64,000 nucleotides of DNA. Source: Spirochaetota bacterium. Lineage in GTDB: Bacteria > Spirochaetota > UBA4802 > UBA5550. The position numbers were made by a program, and so were the translations under genes. The DNA is taken from assembly GCA_017999915.1 (NCBI GenBank), contig JAGNKX010000013.1, positions 1-64,000 of the forward strand, given 5' to 3'. Below, in pieces: positions 1 to 7,887 of this stretch. Within the stretch, counting starts at the first letter, position 1. Each line of letters begins with the position of its first letter. The notes beneath the pieces are model-generated. The model worked only from the letters and a program-made list of their open reading frames with translations. It made no database searches and was not told where the DNA came from.

Positions 1-72
1 TCTTCATCGTGGGGAGCAAAAAGGTATCTGAATATGGATCATCTCAAAGATTTGCTTATTGATATAGCATAG
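1..72 (+). CDS. 3' end of an unidentified gene (partial)
   Basis: A reading frame is open from the first base of the window and stops at 70-72 (TAG), giving 23 residues that end MDHLKDLLIDIA. The start lies outside the window. The fragment is too short to assign to a family. It converges on the AT-rich acetyltransferase gene. It may be chance. Confidence 0.25.
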   Translation, partial: SSSWGAKRYLNMDHLKDLLIDIA

Positions 73-180
73 GAAGTAACGTCAGTTAGAGGAAAAAGAA
101 AAAAGCGAAAGATTATTGACACTATCCTCATCTTTATTGATGTTCATGTATTCACCGGTAGATATATTTCTAATAATGAT

Positions 181-290
181 TCAGGATTATCCCCGAATCG
201 GCACCGACGGAGGCGGCCAAGCACGAAGCCGAGCGACCGCAGCGAGCCTAAGAGAGCGAGGAGCGGAGCGGTTATGGTTTGTTGGGCGCC
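181..290. repeat. GC-rich palindromic element left of the acetyltransferase
   Basis: This is an abrupt GC-rich block in AT-rich surroundings, rich in GAGCG/CGCTC-type repeats and imperfect inverted repeats (GGCAC near 190 against GTGCC at 291-295; ACCGC against GCGGT). Read on the minus strand, GCCCAAC at 287-281 lies 14 bases after the stop codon of the acetyltransferase and fits the integron attC core RYYYAAC. No matching GTTRRRY box was found at the far side, so it is at best a degenerate attC-like site. Confidence 0.4.
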
Positions 291-301
291 GTGCCAAATA
301 T

Positions 302-814
302 TTATATACTATTCTTATATAATTTTTCAAATAAAATTATTTCAATATCTTCTTCATGACAATATATTTTATCTATTTCATTGAAGCCTAATTTTTTATA
401 AAATTCAATATTATTAACTGAAAACGAAGGAGTACAAGTAGTTAACTTATACATTTCAGGAAACCATTTTTCGATTTGCTTAATTGCAAATGTACCAATT
501 CCTTTATGTTTATATTCATTATCAATATACACTTGCACTAATTCCCAATGATATAACGTATTGTTTTTAATTCTACCGCGTAAAGCTATTATTATTGCAC
601 CTACAAGTTTATTATCTAATAATATTTTGTGATAAACACCTTCTTTCATTGAATAAATATGCCAATTAGGATCATCATAATGTTGTGGCCCTCCATGCTT
701 GCCATCTTTATATAAAATCATTTCTTGATTAAAAGAATTAAAACAGATATTTGTTAATTCATTTGCATCTATAAAATTGGCCCTTTCTAAGTTTAATCTC
801 ATATTAATTATCAA
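302..814 (-). CDS. GNAT-family N-acetyltransferase
   Basis: This 170-residue protein covers a whole GNAT domain. It probably transfers an acetyl group from acetyl-CoA to an amine, but the substrate cannot be read from the sequence. The acetyl-CoA-binding motif A is seen as HKGIGTFAI (Q/RxxGxG/A type) around residue 110, followed by the usual C-terminal VNNIEFYKKLGF segment, where family members have an aromatic-rich helix. Codon use is strongly AT-rich (many AAT, TTA, ATA), unlike the GC-rich genes after 1.7 kb, and the AT-rich stretch ends sharply at GC-rich elements on both sides. I infer a recently acquired gene, possibly a cassette. No neighbour is co-directional. Confidence 0.85.
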   Translation of the reverse strand: MIINMRLNLERANFIDANELTNICFNSFNQEMILYKDGKHGGPQHYDDPNWHIYSMKEGVYHKILLDNKLVGAIIIALRGRIKNNTLYHWELVQVYIDNEYKHKGIGTFAIKQIEKWFPEMYKLTTCTPSFSVNNIEFYKKLGFNEIDKIYCHEEDIEIILFEKLYKNSI

Positions 815-1059
815 AATATTTTATTATATTTGGTATGGCGAACAATTATCAACAAATGAAATACATCTACAATACTATTTCAAAGAAGTATGTGAATAAA
901 TCATATATAGGGAATATCCACTTCCCCCCGGAAGTTATTTGTATAGAATCTCAATTAATTCCTTACAAAAGGGTCGTCAAGAAAAATTCACCTAACATGC
1001 CAATTCATTCATATGCAGCCAGGCCTTCAAAACGTCCGCCCGCAGGGTGGACACCAATA

Positions 1060-1115
1060 GGCGATTGTTGTCTGAGGCTGCACCGAACGGAGCGAATGCA
1101 GCCGAGTTAATCGCC
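1060..1115. repeat. Hairpin element A1 (TCTGAGGC...GCCGAGTTA type)
   Basis: The outer arms GGCGATT (1060-1066) and AATCGCC (1109-1115) are exact complements, and an inner stem GGCTGCA/TGCAGCC follows. The strings TGTCTGAGGC and GCCGAGTTA are shared with the hairpin at 49149-49199, whose arms have a different sequence but pair equally well. There is no T-tract, so it is not a typical terminator. Confidence 0.7.
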
Positions 1116-1180
1116 AAGGCCGTCGCGCCGCCTGAGCGACCGGGGTGATGGGGATCGAAAGGGGAAGGTCGTCGCTTTTT

Positions 1181-1220
1181 CGGCATCCTGCCGGCGGCGG
1201 CAGGCAAACATCCTGTTTGC
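1181..1220. repeat. Double hairpin element A2 with CATCCTG apices
   Basis: Two small hairpins lie in tandem: CGGCA-TCC-TGCCG (1181-1193) and GCAAACA-TCC-TGTTTGC (1204-1220), separated by a GGCGGCAG-containing spacer. The same layout is found at 49256-49297 with different but still pairing stems. Conserved apices and spacer with covarying stems indicate a structured element. Confidence 0.75.
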
Positions 1221-1720
1221 TCAGTGAATCACCCTCTTCCCTTTTAAAAAAAACCATGCCCTGGACCAGGGCGCATTCCCGCCTATTGGGACGATTGAAC
1301 GGAAAATGGAAAAATTTAAAGGTAGAATCCGTGATGATTAGAATGAAAATCAATTCTTTCTCATAAGGTTTTATGAAAGGGCACCTTTTATAATCTCAAG
1401 ACATTTTATGACTAAAACCCTCCATCTGTACATTAATTAATAAAAAATGAAAACTTTTTCTCCGCCGATCCTGTCAAAGTAAGACATGGCAAAGAGGCGG
1501 TTATAGTCCGTGTCAAAAAATGGTTTTTTTGAAAAAAATGTTTGCCCGCAGCTTATTTTATATGATAAAGATGTATCGGACATTTCGTTTCGATGGCTTT
1601 CTGCGCGGAGCCGGTGCGGTCAAGAATGATGGAACAGGGCCTCTGATGCGGGAAACAACAGGTTCGCCGGGAGGAGATCCCGGCTGCGCTGAAAATAAAT
1701 TATTTGTAAGGGGAACGACT

Positions 1721-3157
1721 ATGAAGCGTAACGCTGCCAACGGGTATGGGTGTAAGGTCATTACGGCAATGGCGCTGGCGCTGACTCTGCTCCTGGGCGA
1801 CACGACATGGATCGGGAGCGTGGCAGGCATATCCTCCAATCAGCTGATGGCGCAGTCCAACATGCAGAAAAAGAAGGGCGAGATATTCAAGAAGTTCAAC
1901 GAGAAGAAGGAGAATCTCGTCCGCGGACCCGAGGAAATGAAGCAGATGCTGGCCGATGTCCAGAAGAAGATAAAAGAAAAGAACATGAGCTTCGTGGTTT
2001 CGATCAATGAAATGATGAAGTACAAGATCGCCCAGATCACCGGCGCCCAGGTCCCGAAGAACATCGACAAGGAAGCGAAAGTGCAGTCGAACATGGGCGA
2101 CCAGATGTGGAACGAGTTCATGAGAAAATACCGCGAGTACCTCGAGGGGAAAAAAGGCGGCCGCGACCGTGACCGGGAGACATACCAGAAGAAAAAGCGC
2201 GATGAGGAAAAGGAGCGGCTGGAGAGGGAGCGGCGGCAGCGCGATGAGCAGAGAAGAATAGAGGAAGATAAGAGAAAGGACGAGGACAGGAAGAGAGAAG
2301 AAGCGCGGAGACTGGAAGAAGAAAAGAAAAAGAAGGACGAGGAAGAATACAGCTACCGTGAACAGCAGAAACGGGAACAGGAGAAGCGGGATGAGGAGAA
2401 GCGCCGGGAGAAGAAAGACGAGATAGAAACGGACATCCAGAATCCCCCCTCCCCGAGCGCAGCCTCCTTCACCTGGGTCAGCCGCGGCAAGGTGACGCCG
2501 ATCAAGTACCAGGGAGTCTGCGGCAGCTGCTGGGCCTTCACCTCGGCGGCAGTCCTGGAGGCCAATTTCATGATCAGGAGGAACTGGAACCTCGATATTT
2601 CCGAGCAGAGCATCCTCGACTGCGCCGAGGCGGTGCAGCCGGTGTACCGCGGCGGCCAGGTGGTGAACATCAAGAGCAAAGCCGGGTCATGCCAGGGCGG
2701 ATGGTACGGGCCGGTGTTCGAATATTACAAGACCAACAGCGCGGACCTGGAGAGCCACGCGCCCTACCAGTACAAGGAGGCGTCCTGCAAGGCCACCAGC
2801 ACGGCGAAGTACAGGATCGTGGCGTGGGGCTACGTCAAGCCCAACGCCGGCATACCCGAGGTCAGGGAAATGAAGGAGGCCCTGTGCAAGTACGGGCCCA
2901 TCGCCGCCTGCGTCAAGGTGACCCCGGCCTTCCAGGCCTACAGGAGCGGCATCTTCGACGAGTTCGCGGACTGCAGCGGCGAGCGCGACATCAACCACGC
3001 CATCACCATAGTCGGCTGGGACGACAACAAGGGCGCCTACCTGGTGAAGAATTCATGGGGGCCCCAGTGGGGCGACAACGGGTATGTGTGGATCAAGTAC
3101 GGGTGCAATAACATAGGCTACGGCGCTGCGTGGGTCGTGGTGAGCAGCATGGATTAG
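1721..3157 (+). CDS. Secreted papain-like (C1) cysteine protease with a long charged helix
   Basis: The 478-residue protein starts with a signal peptide (hydrophobic core about residues 12-36). After a lysine-rich segment comes a very highly charged E/K/R stretch (about 145-240), likely a single alpha-helix or coiled coil, and then a C1A peptidase domain. The oxyanion Gln264, catalytic Cys270 (in QGVCGSCWAF), His426 (in INHAITIVGW) and Asn444 (in KNSWG) are all present, so it should be active outside the cytoplasm. The ATG at 1721 follows AAGGGG and begins the signal peptide. The frame is open further upstream (from 1520), but that extension has no secretion signal at its start. A chagasin-like inhibitor gene follows 52 bases downstream on the same strand. 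Confidence 0.9.
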   Translation: MKRNAANGYGCKVITAMALALTLLLGDTTWIGSVAGISSNQLMAQSNMQKKKGEIFKKFNEKKENLVRGPEEMKQMLADVQKKIKEKNMSFVVSINEMMKYKIAQITGAQVPKNIDKEAKVQSNMGDQMWNEFMRKYREYLEGKKGGRDRDRETYQKKKRDEEKERLERERRQRDEQRRIEEDKRKDEDRKREEARRLEEEKKKKDEEEYSYREQQKREQEKRDEEKRREKKDEIETDIQNPPSPSAASFTWVSRGKVTPIKYQGVCGSCWAFTSAAVLEANFMIRRNWNLDISEQSILDCAEAVQPVYRGGQVVNIKSKAGSCQGGWYGPVFEYYKTNSADLESHAPYQYKEASCKATSTAKYRIVAWGYVKPNAGIPEVREMKEALCKYGPIAACVKVTPAFQAYRSGIFDEFADCSGERDINHAITIVGWDDNKGAYLVKNSWGPQWGDNGYVWIKYGCNNIGYGAAWVVVSSMD

Positions 3158-3209
3158 CAGTGTGCTGGGATGAGATGAAATTATGATTACCGATTGCATG
3201 GGAGGTTGT

Positions 3210-3614
3210 ATGATCGGCACGGCAGTTTTTAATAAAACCCTGATGCTGGCGATGATCGTCTCGGCCGCTATGATGTGTTCCTGCTCGGTGAAGCCGGCGG
3301 TCACGGTGACCGAGGCGGATAACGGCGCCGCCATCGATATCAAGAGCGGCGAGATCCTTGAGGTGAGGCTGCCCGCGCAGCTCGGCACCGGCTTCGGCTG
3401 GAAGGTCCTTTCCGCCGGAACGAACCTCGCGCAGAAGGGCGAGCCGGAACAGGTATCGGGCGGGGGAGAGAAGCCCGGCGGTCCCGAGCTCCAGAGCTTC
3501 AAGTTCAAGGCAGGCGAGAAGGGAGAATCGGAGCTCACGCTTCAGTACGCGGAGGGATGGAAAAAAGACGCAAAGCCCCTCAGGGATTTCAGGGTCACGG
3601 TCAACGTGAAATAG
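3210..3614 (+). CDS. Chagasin-type (I42) cysteine-protease inhibitor, predicted lipoprotein or exported
   Basis: The mature part of this 134-residue protein has the three loop motifs of the chagasin/I42 family: LGTGFGW for the NPTTGF/Y loop, a Gly-rich GGGEKPGG segment for the GxGG loop, and a YAEGWK segment near the RPW loop. The family inhibits C1 papain-like proteases reversibly. The N-terminus is hydrophobic and ends in a Cys-containing stretch (MMCSC), suggesting a relaxed lipobox. ATG 3210 follows GGAGG; in-frame ATGs at 3183 and 3198 are less well placed. It lies directly after the C1 protease gene, so the pair probably works together, the inhibitor guarding the cell from its own enzyme. 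A terminator follows. Confidence 0.75.
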   Translation: MIGTAVFNKTLMLAMIVSAAMMCSCSVKPAVTVTEADNGAAIDIKSGEILEVRLPAQLGTGFGWKVLSAGTNLAQKGEPEQVSGGGEKPGGPELQSFKFKAGEKGESELTLQYAEGWKKDAKPLRDFRVTVNVK

Positions 3615-3619
3615 AATAA

Positions 3620-3649
3620 AAAAGGCGGCGGTTATTACCGTCGCCTTTT
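3620..3649 (+). terminator. Rho-independent terminator after the protease/inhibitor genes
   Basis: GGCGGCGG and CCGTCGCC pair (one G-T) around the loop TTATTA, flanked by A and T runs on both sides, so it could act in both directions. Confidence 0.8.
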
Positions 3650-3699
3650 CGTTTCTGTTTCGGAATTTATTCAAGCCCGCCGATAGCGATCTCCCGCGT

Positions 3700-3717
3700 C
3701 CGGACCGCCGGGTCCGG
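3700..3717 (-). terminator. GC hairpin at the end of the MFS gene
   Basis: CCGGACC (3700-3706) pairs with GGTCCGG (3711-3717) just downstream of the MFS stop codon on the minus strand. There is no T-tract. Confidence 0.45.
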
Positions 3718-3723
3718 GCACGA

Positions 3724-4938
3724 TCAATTCTCCCTCTCCCGCGGAATCTCCTTCATGAGTATCGTGCAGAGGAGCCCCGCGCCGAAAAGAACGGTGAGTG
3801 CCCACATGTTGAAGAGAAGCGTAAAAAGGATGCCGCTGATCTGGCCGCTCAGCATCAGGACGCCGTTGGACGTCGCCTCCGGAACGGGGTGCGTTTTTTC
3901 CACCGCATAGGTGAGGCCGATGGGAAGGGCCGACACCAGGAAGAACCCGAAAATGAATCCCGCGATCCCGAGGATGACGATGGAGGAGAGATACTGGAGC
4001 AGTATGACCAGGGGGATCGCAGTCGCCATGGTCATCATGAGGAAGAGCCTCCTCTTGCGGTACTTGTCGGAAAGGGCCGAAAGAATGACGGCGCCGAAGA
4101 TGCCGCCGACGATGATCAGTCCTCCCACGATGCCCGGCGCCACGGACGGGTCGATATCAAGGGGCCGGTTGAAGATGGTGTCTATCTTTGACGATATGGC
4201 GTTGAAGGCGCCGAGCCCGATGAAAAAGGCGCCGAAGAGAAGGAGAAAGTCCCTGTTTTTCAGGAGGGCTTTCATGCCGGACATCATCGAGACCTTCCGT
4301 TCCGCCGCGATCGGATTGGGCGGCGTCTTCGGCTTGTCCCTGACGAAGATCAGGTAGAGGACCATGCCGGCCAGGGAGAATATGCCGTAGATGTAAAGGA
4401 TAAGGGTGATGCCGCCCCTGGGGTCGCCGGCGTGCTTGAAGTGATCCATGATAAAATCGCCGGCGAACATCGCCGCTGTCAGGCCCAGGAAGAGCGACAT
4501 GGTGGCGAGTCCCGAGGCGAGGGCTTCCTCCTCCTGGGGGAACCAGTTAGCCGCCACCTTGGTGAAGGAATTGAGCACGAAGGGCTGGCCGATGGCGCAG
4601 CCGATCTGGAACACCAGGAGCCAGGTGTAGTCCGGGGCGAAGATCCTGAGGAACCCGGAGAGGCCCAGGATGACGACGCCTATGCCGGTGCCGCGCTTCA
4701 GGCCGAAACGGTCGATGCACCAGGAGGCCGGGAAAGAGACCGGGATATAGGCGAGCATGAAGACCACGGCCATGAGATCGATGGCGTCGGCGTCGCCGCC
4801 GGTAAAGATCGCGGCCGTGTCCTTGGCGATGGGGGCGAAGGTGATCCACTGGATCTGGGTCGCTATGGCCGGGAGCATGAAGAGGAAGAGAACGACCCAT
4901 CGGTACGGCGAGGCTGGACCGGATTGTGTTGTGTTCAT
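3724..4938 (-). CDS. Major facilitator superfamily transporter
   Basis: The 404-residue protein has about 12 hydrophobic segments, the normal MFS size. The opening YRWVVLFLFML...TQIQWITFAPI and the loop DRFGLKRG (MFS signature between helices 2 and 3) resemble the FLVCR/DIRC2-like branch. The substrate is unknown. ATG 4938 follows TGGAGG at good spacing; the frame continues upstream to 5076 but lacks a ribosome site there. The gene stands alone, with a GC hairpin after its stop. Confidence 0.85.
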   Translation of the reverse strand: MNTTQSGPASPYRWVVLFLFMLPAIATQIQWITFAPIAKDTAAIFTGGDADAIDLMAVVFMLAYIPVSFPASWCIDRFGLKRGTGIGVVILGLSGFLRIFAPDYTWLLVFQIGCAIGQPFVLNSFTKVAANWFPQEEEALASGLATMSLFLGLTAAMFAGDFIMDHFKHAGDPRGGITLILYIYGIFSLAGMVLYLIFVRDKPKTPPNPIAAERKVSMMSGMKALLKNRDFLLLFGAFFIGLGAFNAISSKIDTIFNRPLDIDPSVAPGIVGGLIIVGGIFGAVILSALSDKYRKRRLFLMMTMATAIPLVILLQYLSSIVILGIAGFIFGFFLVSALPIGLTYAVEKTHPVPEATSNGVLMLSGQISGILFTLLFNMWALTVLFGAGLLCTILMKEIPREREN

Positions 4939-5324
4939 GAAACCTCCAGAAAGGGGTAATGAAATAGGAATATCTCCGCACTGAACAACGTGCAGGTGAA
5001 AATAAAAAATGTACTGATAAGTCTGATTAAAAAAAAGCAATGGAAAGCGGATGTAGGGTACCACAGGCGATGGCATTTGTCAAAGATAAATCGTATATAG
5101 TATGATGTTTTTCATCAAAGGGCTTGCATATGCATGAAAAAGCGCTTGATCGCAAAACATTATGCGACAAAATACCCCGCAGCTTACCGCGGGGTATTTG
5201 CAGATTAATCGTTATTTAGTTGTACTAATTATCAAAGTGTGTTAACGTGGCATGCTGAAGACGAGGCGCCACGCAAGAAACGCCCCGGTCATGGATAAAG
5301 ATAAAACAGGGAAGGACACCAGCC
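4939..5324. other. Intergenic region with an orphan hairpin
   Basis: Divergent region between the MFS gene and the small gene at 5325. No coding sequence is supported. It contains the perfect hairpin at 5171-5198, described separately. Confidence 0.6.
5171..5198 (-). terminator. Orphan terminator-like hairpin
   Basis: AATACCCCGC pairs perfectly with GCGGGGTATT around an 8-base loop. On the minus strand it is followed by TTTTG. No gene ends next to it on either strand, so it may close an unannotated short transcript. Confidence 0.5.
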
Positions 5325-5504
5325 ATGGCATTTGGAAGAGACGGTTCAGAACTGGAGCTTCAGATTTTCGACTTGCAGAACAAAAAGCTTGTCCGCGCCC
5401 TGGAGGACATAATCGAGCAGAGCGGCGATACCAAAATCGTAAAAATTGCCCGGAATGCCCTGGCAGAGGCCGAAGATGTCAGGAAAAAACTGAGCGACGA
5501 CTGA
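5325..5504 (+). CDS. Small acidic/helical protein of unknown function (59 aa)
   Basis: The frame encodes 59 residues, opening MAFGRDGSELELQIFDLQNK and ending DVRKKLSDD. It looks alpha-helical, with heptad-like spacing of I/L/V residues and no Cys or membrane segment. A GGGAAGG sequence precedes the ATG, and codon use matches the neighbours. It lies 40 bases before the CDF transporter gene on the same strand and may be cotranscribed with it. The family is not recognised. Confidence 0.65.
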   Translation: MAFGRDGSELELQIFDLQNKKLVRALEDIIEQSGDTKIVKIARNALAEAEDVRKKLSDD

Positions 5505-5544
5505 AGGGGAGTCGAACCGCCCGTGTTTCCTGGACGATAATCCC

Positions 5545-6462
5545 ATGGATAGAAATAACATCATAAAAACCGCGTCAATAATAAGCATAGCGGGAAACGC
5601 GTTGCTGGCAGTCTCGAAAATCATTGTCGGTATAATCTCGGGTAGCCTTTCGGTCCTTGGCGACGGACTTGACAGCATCACGGATGTGATCATCTCGATC
5701 ATCACGCTGGTTGTATCGATTATCATTATGCATCCGCCTGACAGGGAACATCCCTACGGACATTTCAGGGCGGAAACCATCGGGACTTCAATACTGGCTT
5801 TTATCATATTCTTCGTGGGCGGACAGCTCGGCCTGTCGACCGTCGAAAAGCTTTTAAGCCATGATCAGATCGGGATGCCCGGGAAAACAGCCATCTACGT
5901 CACCATTGCATCAATTCTGGGAAAATCCATGCTTTCGCTGAGCCAGTATGTCCTGGGAAGAAGAGCCGGCAGCCCTTTGATACTGGCGAACGGCAGGAAC
6001 ATGCTTAATGACATCATCATTTCGGCCGGCGTCCTTGTGGGCCTGGCCTTCGTTTTTCTCTATGATCTGGCGATCATTGACAGGATCGTCGCCATACTCA
6101 TCAGCATATGGATCATGTATACCGCCATCCGTATTTTTAAAAGCACCATCACGGAGATGATGGAAGGCGAAGTTAACATGGAGCTATACAATAAAATAAT
6201 CGAAGCGGTGAAGACGACCGACGGGGTCAGCAATCCTCACCGGATACGGATCAGGAAAATCGGCTTTCATCACGTGGTTGACATGGATGTCGAGGTTGAC
6301 GGCGATTCCAGCGTCAGCGAAGCCCATGAGAGGATTAAAGTTCTCGAAAACAGGATACGCGAATCCATCCAGAGCCTGTATGATATAGTCATCCATATGG
6401 AGCCTCTGGGGAATTTTGAGAAGAATGAGTGCTGGGGGCTCAGGGAAAAGGATAATTATTGA
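5545..6462 (+). CDS. Cation diffusion facilitator (CDF) metal transporter
   Basis: The 305-residue protein has a six-helix membrane domain (about residues 8-205) and a C-terminal cytoplasmic CDF dimerisation domain. It should export divalent metal by proton antiport. The helix-2 site is seen as GDGLDSITD, giving the DxxxD pair. The helix-5 site is NMLND, so the usual first His of the HxxxD pair is Asn. That substitution fits a Mn-like or otherwise non-zinc specificity, but this is inference. The small gene at 5325 lies just upstream, and the FAD dehydrogenase follows after 27 bases on the same strand. Confidence 0.88.
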   Translation: MDRNNIIKTASIISIAGNALLAVSKIIVGIISGSLSVLGDGLDSITDVIISIITLVVSIIIMHPPDREHPYGHFRAETIGTSILAFIIFFVGGQLGLSTVEKLLSHDQIGMPGKTAIYVTIASILGKSMLSLSQYVLGRRAGSPLILANGRNMLNDIIISAGVLVGLAFVFLYDLAIIDRIVAILISIWIMYTAIRIFKSTITEMMEGEVNMELYNKIIEAVKTTDGVSNPHRIRIRKIGFHHVVDMDVEVDGDSSVSEAHERIKVLENRIRESIQSLYDIVIHMEPLGNFEKNECWGLREKDNY

Positions 6463-6489
6463 GATACTGAGACGCCACAAGGAGCATAA

Positions 6490-7887
6490 GTGACCTACGA
6501 CTGCATCATAGTCGGCGCCGGGCCGGCGGGAATATTCACCGCCATGGAATTCAGGAAGCGCAGCCCGGGAAAGAGCATCCTCATCCTGGAAAAGGGACGA
6601 CGCATCGAAAACAGGTCGTGCCCCATGCGGGAGACCGGCCGGTGCCATAACTGCCGGCCCTGCAACATTACGACCGGCTTTTCCGGCGCGGGCGCCTTCA
6701 GCGACGGGAAGCTGATGCTCTCGCCGGAGATCGGCGGCATCCTGAACCAGTACCTGCCGGAGGAGCGGCTCGCGGAGCTCATCCGCTACATCGACGACAT
6801 CTACCTCTCCTATGGCGCCGACCGGACCCTCTACGGCGTGAACCTCGACGAGGCGGCCATGGAGCGGCTCCGCCAGAAGGTTATACGGAGCAACCTGAAG
6901 CTCGTGGAATCGCCGGTGCGCCACATGGGCACCGAGGGGAGCTACCGGATCTACACGCAGATCCAGAAGGAGCTCCTCGACGGCGGTATCGAGATCAGGT
7001 TCGACACGGCCGTCACGGACCTCGTCATCGAGGGGGAGACAATAGCGGGCGTGAGGGCCGGCGGCGAGGAGTTCCGCGCCGGCGCCGTGGTCCTCGCCGT
7101 GGGACGCCAGGGCGCGGAGTGGCTCCGGTCGATCTGCGTGAAGTACGGCATCGACACGAAGATCGGAGGGGTCGACATCGGCGTCCGCGTCGAAGTGCGC
7201 AACGAGATCATGAAGGAGGTGAACGAGCACATCTACGAGAGCAAGCTCATATACTACACGCCGACCTTCGACGACCGGGTCCGCACCTTCTGCCACAATC
7301 CCGCCGGCATCGTGGCGACCGAGTACTACCATGACGATCTCGCCGTGGTGAACGGCCACAGCTACCGGGACGACCGCCTCAAGACCGAGAACACCAATTT
7401 TGCCATCCTGGTGTCCAACTACTTCACCGATCCCTTCAAGGAGCCGATCGAGTACGGGAAATACATCGCCCGCCTGGCAAACATGCTTTCGGGCAACAAG
7501 GTCATCGTGCAGCGCTTCGGCGACTTTTTGCGCGGCCGGCGCACCACGGCCGACCGCCTCGGCCGGAACAGCCTGCGGCCCACCCTCCGGGACGCGGTGC
7601 CCGGGGACCTCTGCCTGGTCTTCCCCTACCGAATTATGCTGGACATAAAGGAGATGATAGCCGCACTGGACAATATCTTCCCCGGCCTGTCGAGCGACGA
7701 GACGCTCCTGTACGGGGTGGAGGTGAAGTTCTATTCGAACATCATCGGGGTCGACGAGAGGTTCCAGACCCGGTACCGGGGGCTGTACGCCGGGGGCGAC
7801 GGCGCCGGCATTACCAGGGGCCTCGTGCAATCGAGCATCAACGGAGTGCTCATCGGGAGGATACTAAGCGGGTATGAAGCTCATTAA
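6490..7887 (+). CDS. FAD-dependent dehydrogenase (COG2509-like)
   Basis: The 465-residue flavoprotein starts with the dinucleotide-binding motif VGAGPAGIF (residues 8-16). It has a Cys-rich segment, SCPMRETGRCHNCRPC, then a SGAGAFSDGKL motif typical of COG2509 proteins. A C-terminal GLYAGGDGAGITRG segment closes the FAD site. The redox partner is unknown. The GTG start at 6490 follows AAGGAG. The gene overlaps the downstream phosphoesterase gene by 14 bases, so the two are probably translated together. Confidence 0.85.
   Translation: MTYDCIIVGAGPAGIFTAMEFRKRSPGKSILILEKGRRIENRSCPMRETGRCHNCRPCNITTGFSGAGAFSDGKLMLSPEIGGILNQYLPEERLAELIRYIDDIYLSYGADRTLYGVNLDEAAMERLRQKVIRSNLKLVESPVRHMGTEGSYRIYTQIQKELLDGGIEIRFDTAVTDLVIEGETIAGVRAGGEEFRAGAVVLAVGRQGAEWLRSICVKYGIDTKIGGVDIGVRVEVRNEIMKEVNEHIYESKLIYYTPTFDDRVRTFCHNPAGIVATEYYHDDLAVVNGHSYRDDRLKTENTNFAILVSNYFTDPFKEPIEYGKYIARLANMLSGNKVIVQRFGDFLRGRRTTADRLGRNSLRPTLRDAVPGDLCLVFPYRIMLDIKEMIAALDNIFPGLSSDETLLYGVEVKFYSNIIGVDERFQTRYRGLYAGGDGAGITRGLVQSSINGVLIGRILSGYEAH

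Larger units (their letters stand above)
815..1720. other. Long intergenic stretch: AT-rich leader, core-like site and palindromic repeats
   Basis: No convincing gene. 815-989 is AT-rich like the acetyltransferase gene and ends at ACCTAAC (990-996), which on the minus strand is GTTAGGT and fits the integron GTTRRRY core. 1060-1220 holds the hairpin repeats listed separately. 1221-1720 is a mixed-composition leader for the protease gene. An open frame at 835-1110 crosses from the AT-rich leader into the hairpins and has no family signal. Confidence 0.6.

Noticed and set aside
835-1110. Open frame of 91 codons right of the acetyltransferase gene
   Set aside because: It crosses from AT-rich DNA into the palindromic repeat, changing composition abruptly; no family signal.
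1060-1220. Hairpins taken as ordinary rho-independent terminators
   Set aside because: No T-tract follows, they do not lie after a gene end, and the same set recurs at 49.1-49.3 kb with covarying stems.
5252-5566. Open frame of 104 codons
   Set aside because: The gene at 5325-5504 in another frame has a ribosome site and neighbour-like codon use; the longer frame has neither and runs into the CDF gene.
6184-7830. Long minus-strand open frame (548 codons)
   Set aside because: It lies opposite the FAD dehydrogenase gene; composition (Val, Leu, Asp, His) is typical of the antisense of GC-rich coding DNA and no motif is seen.
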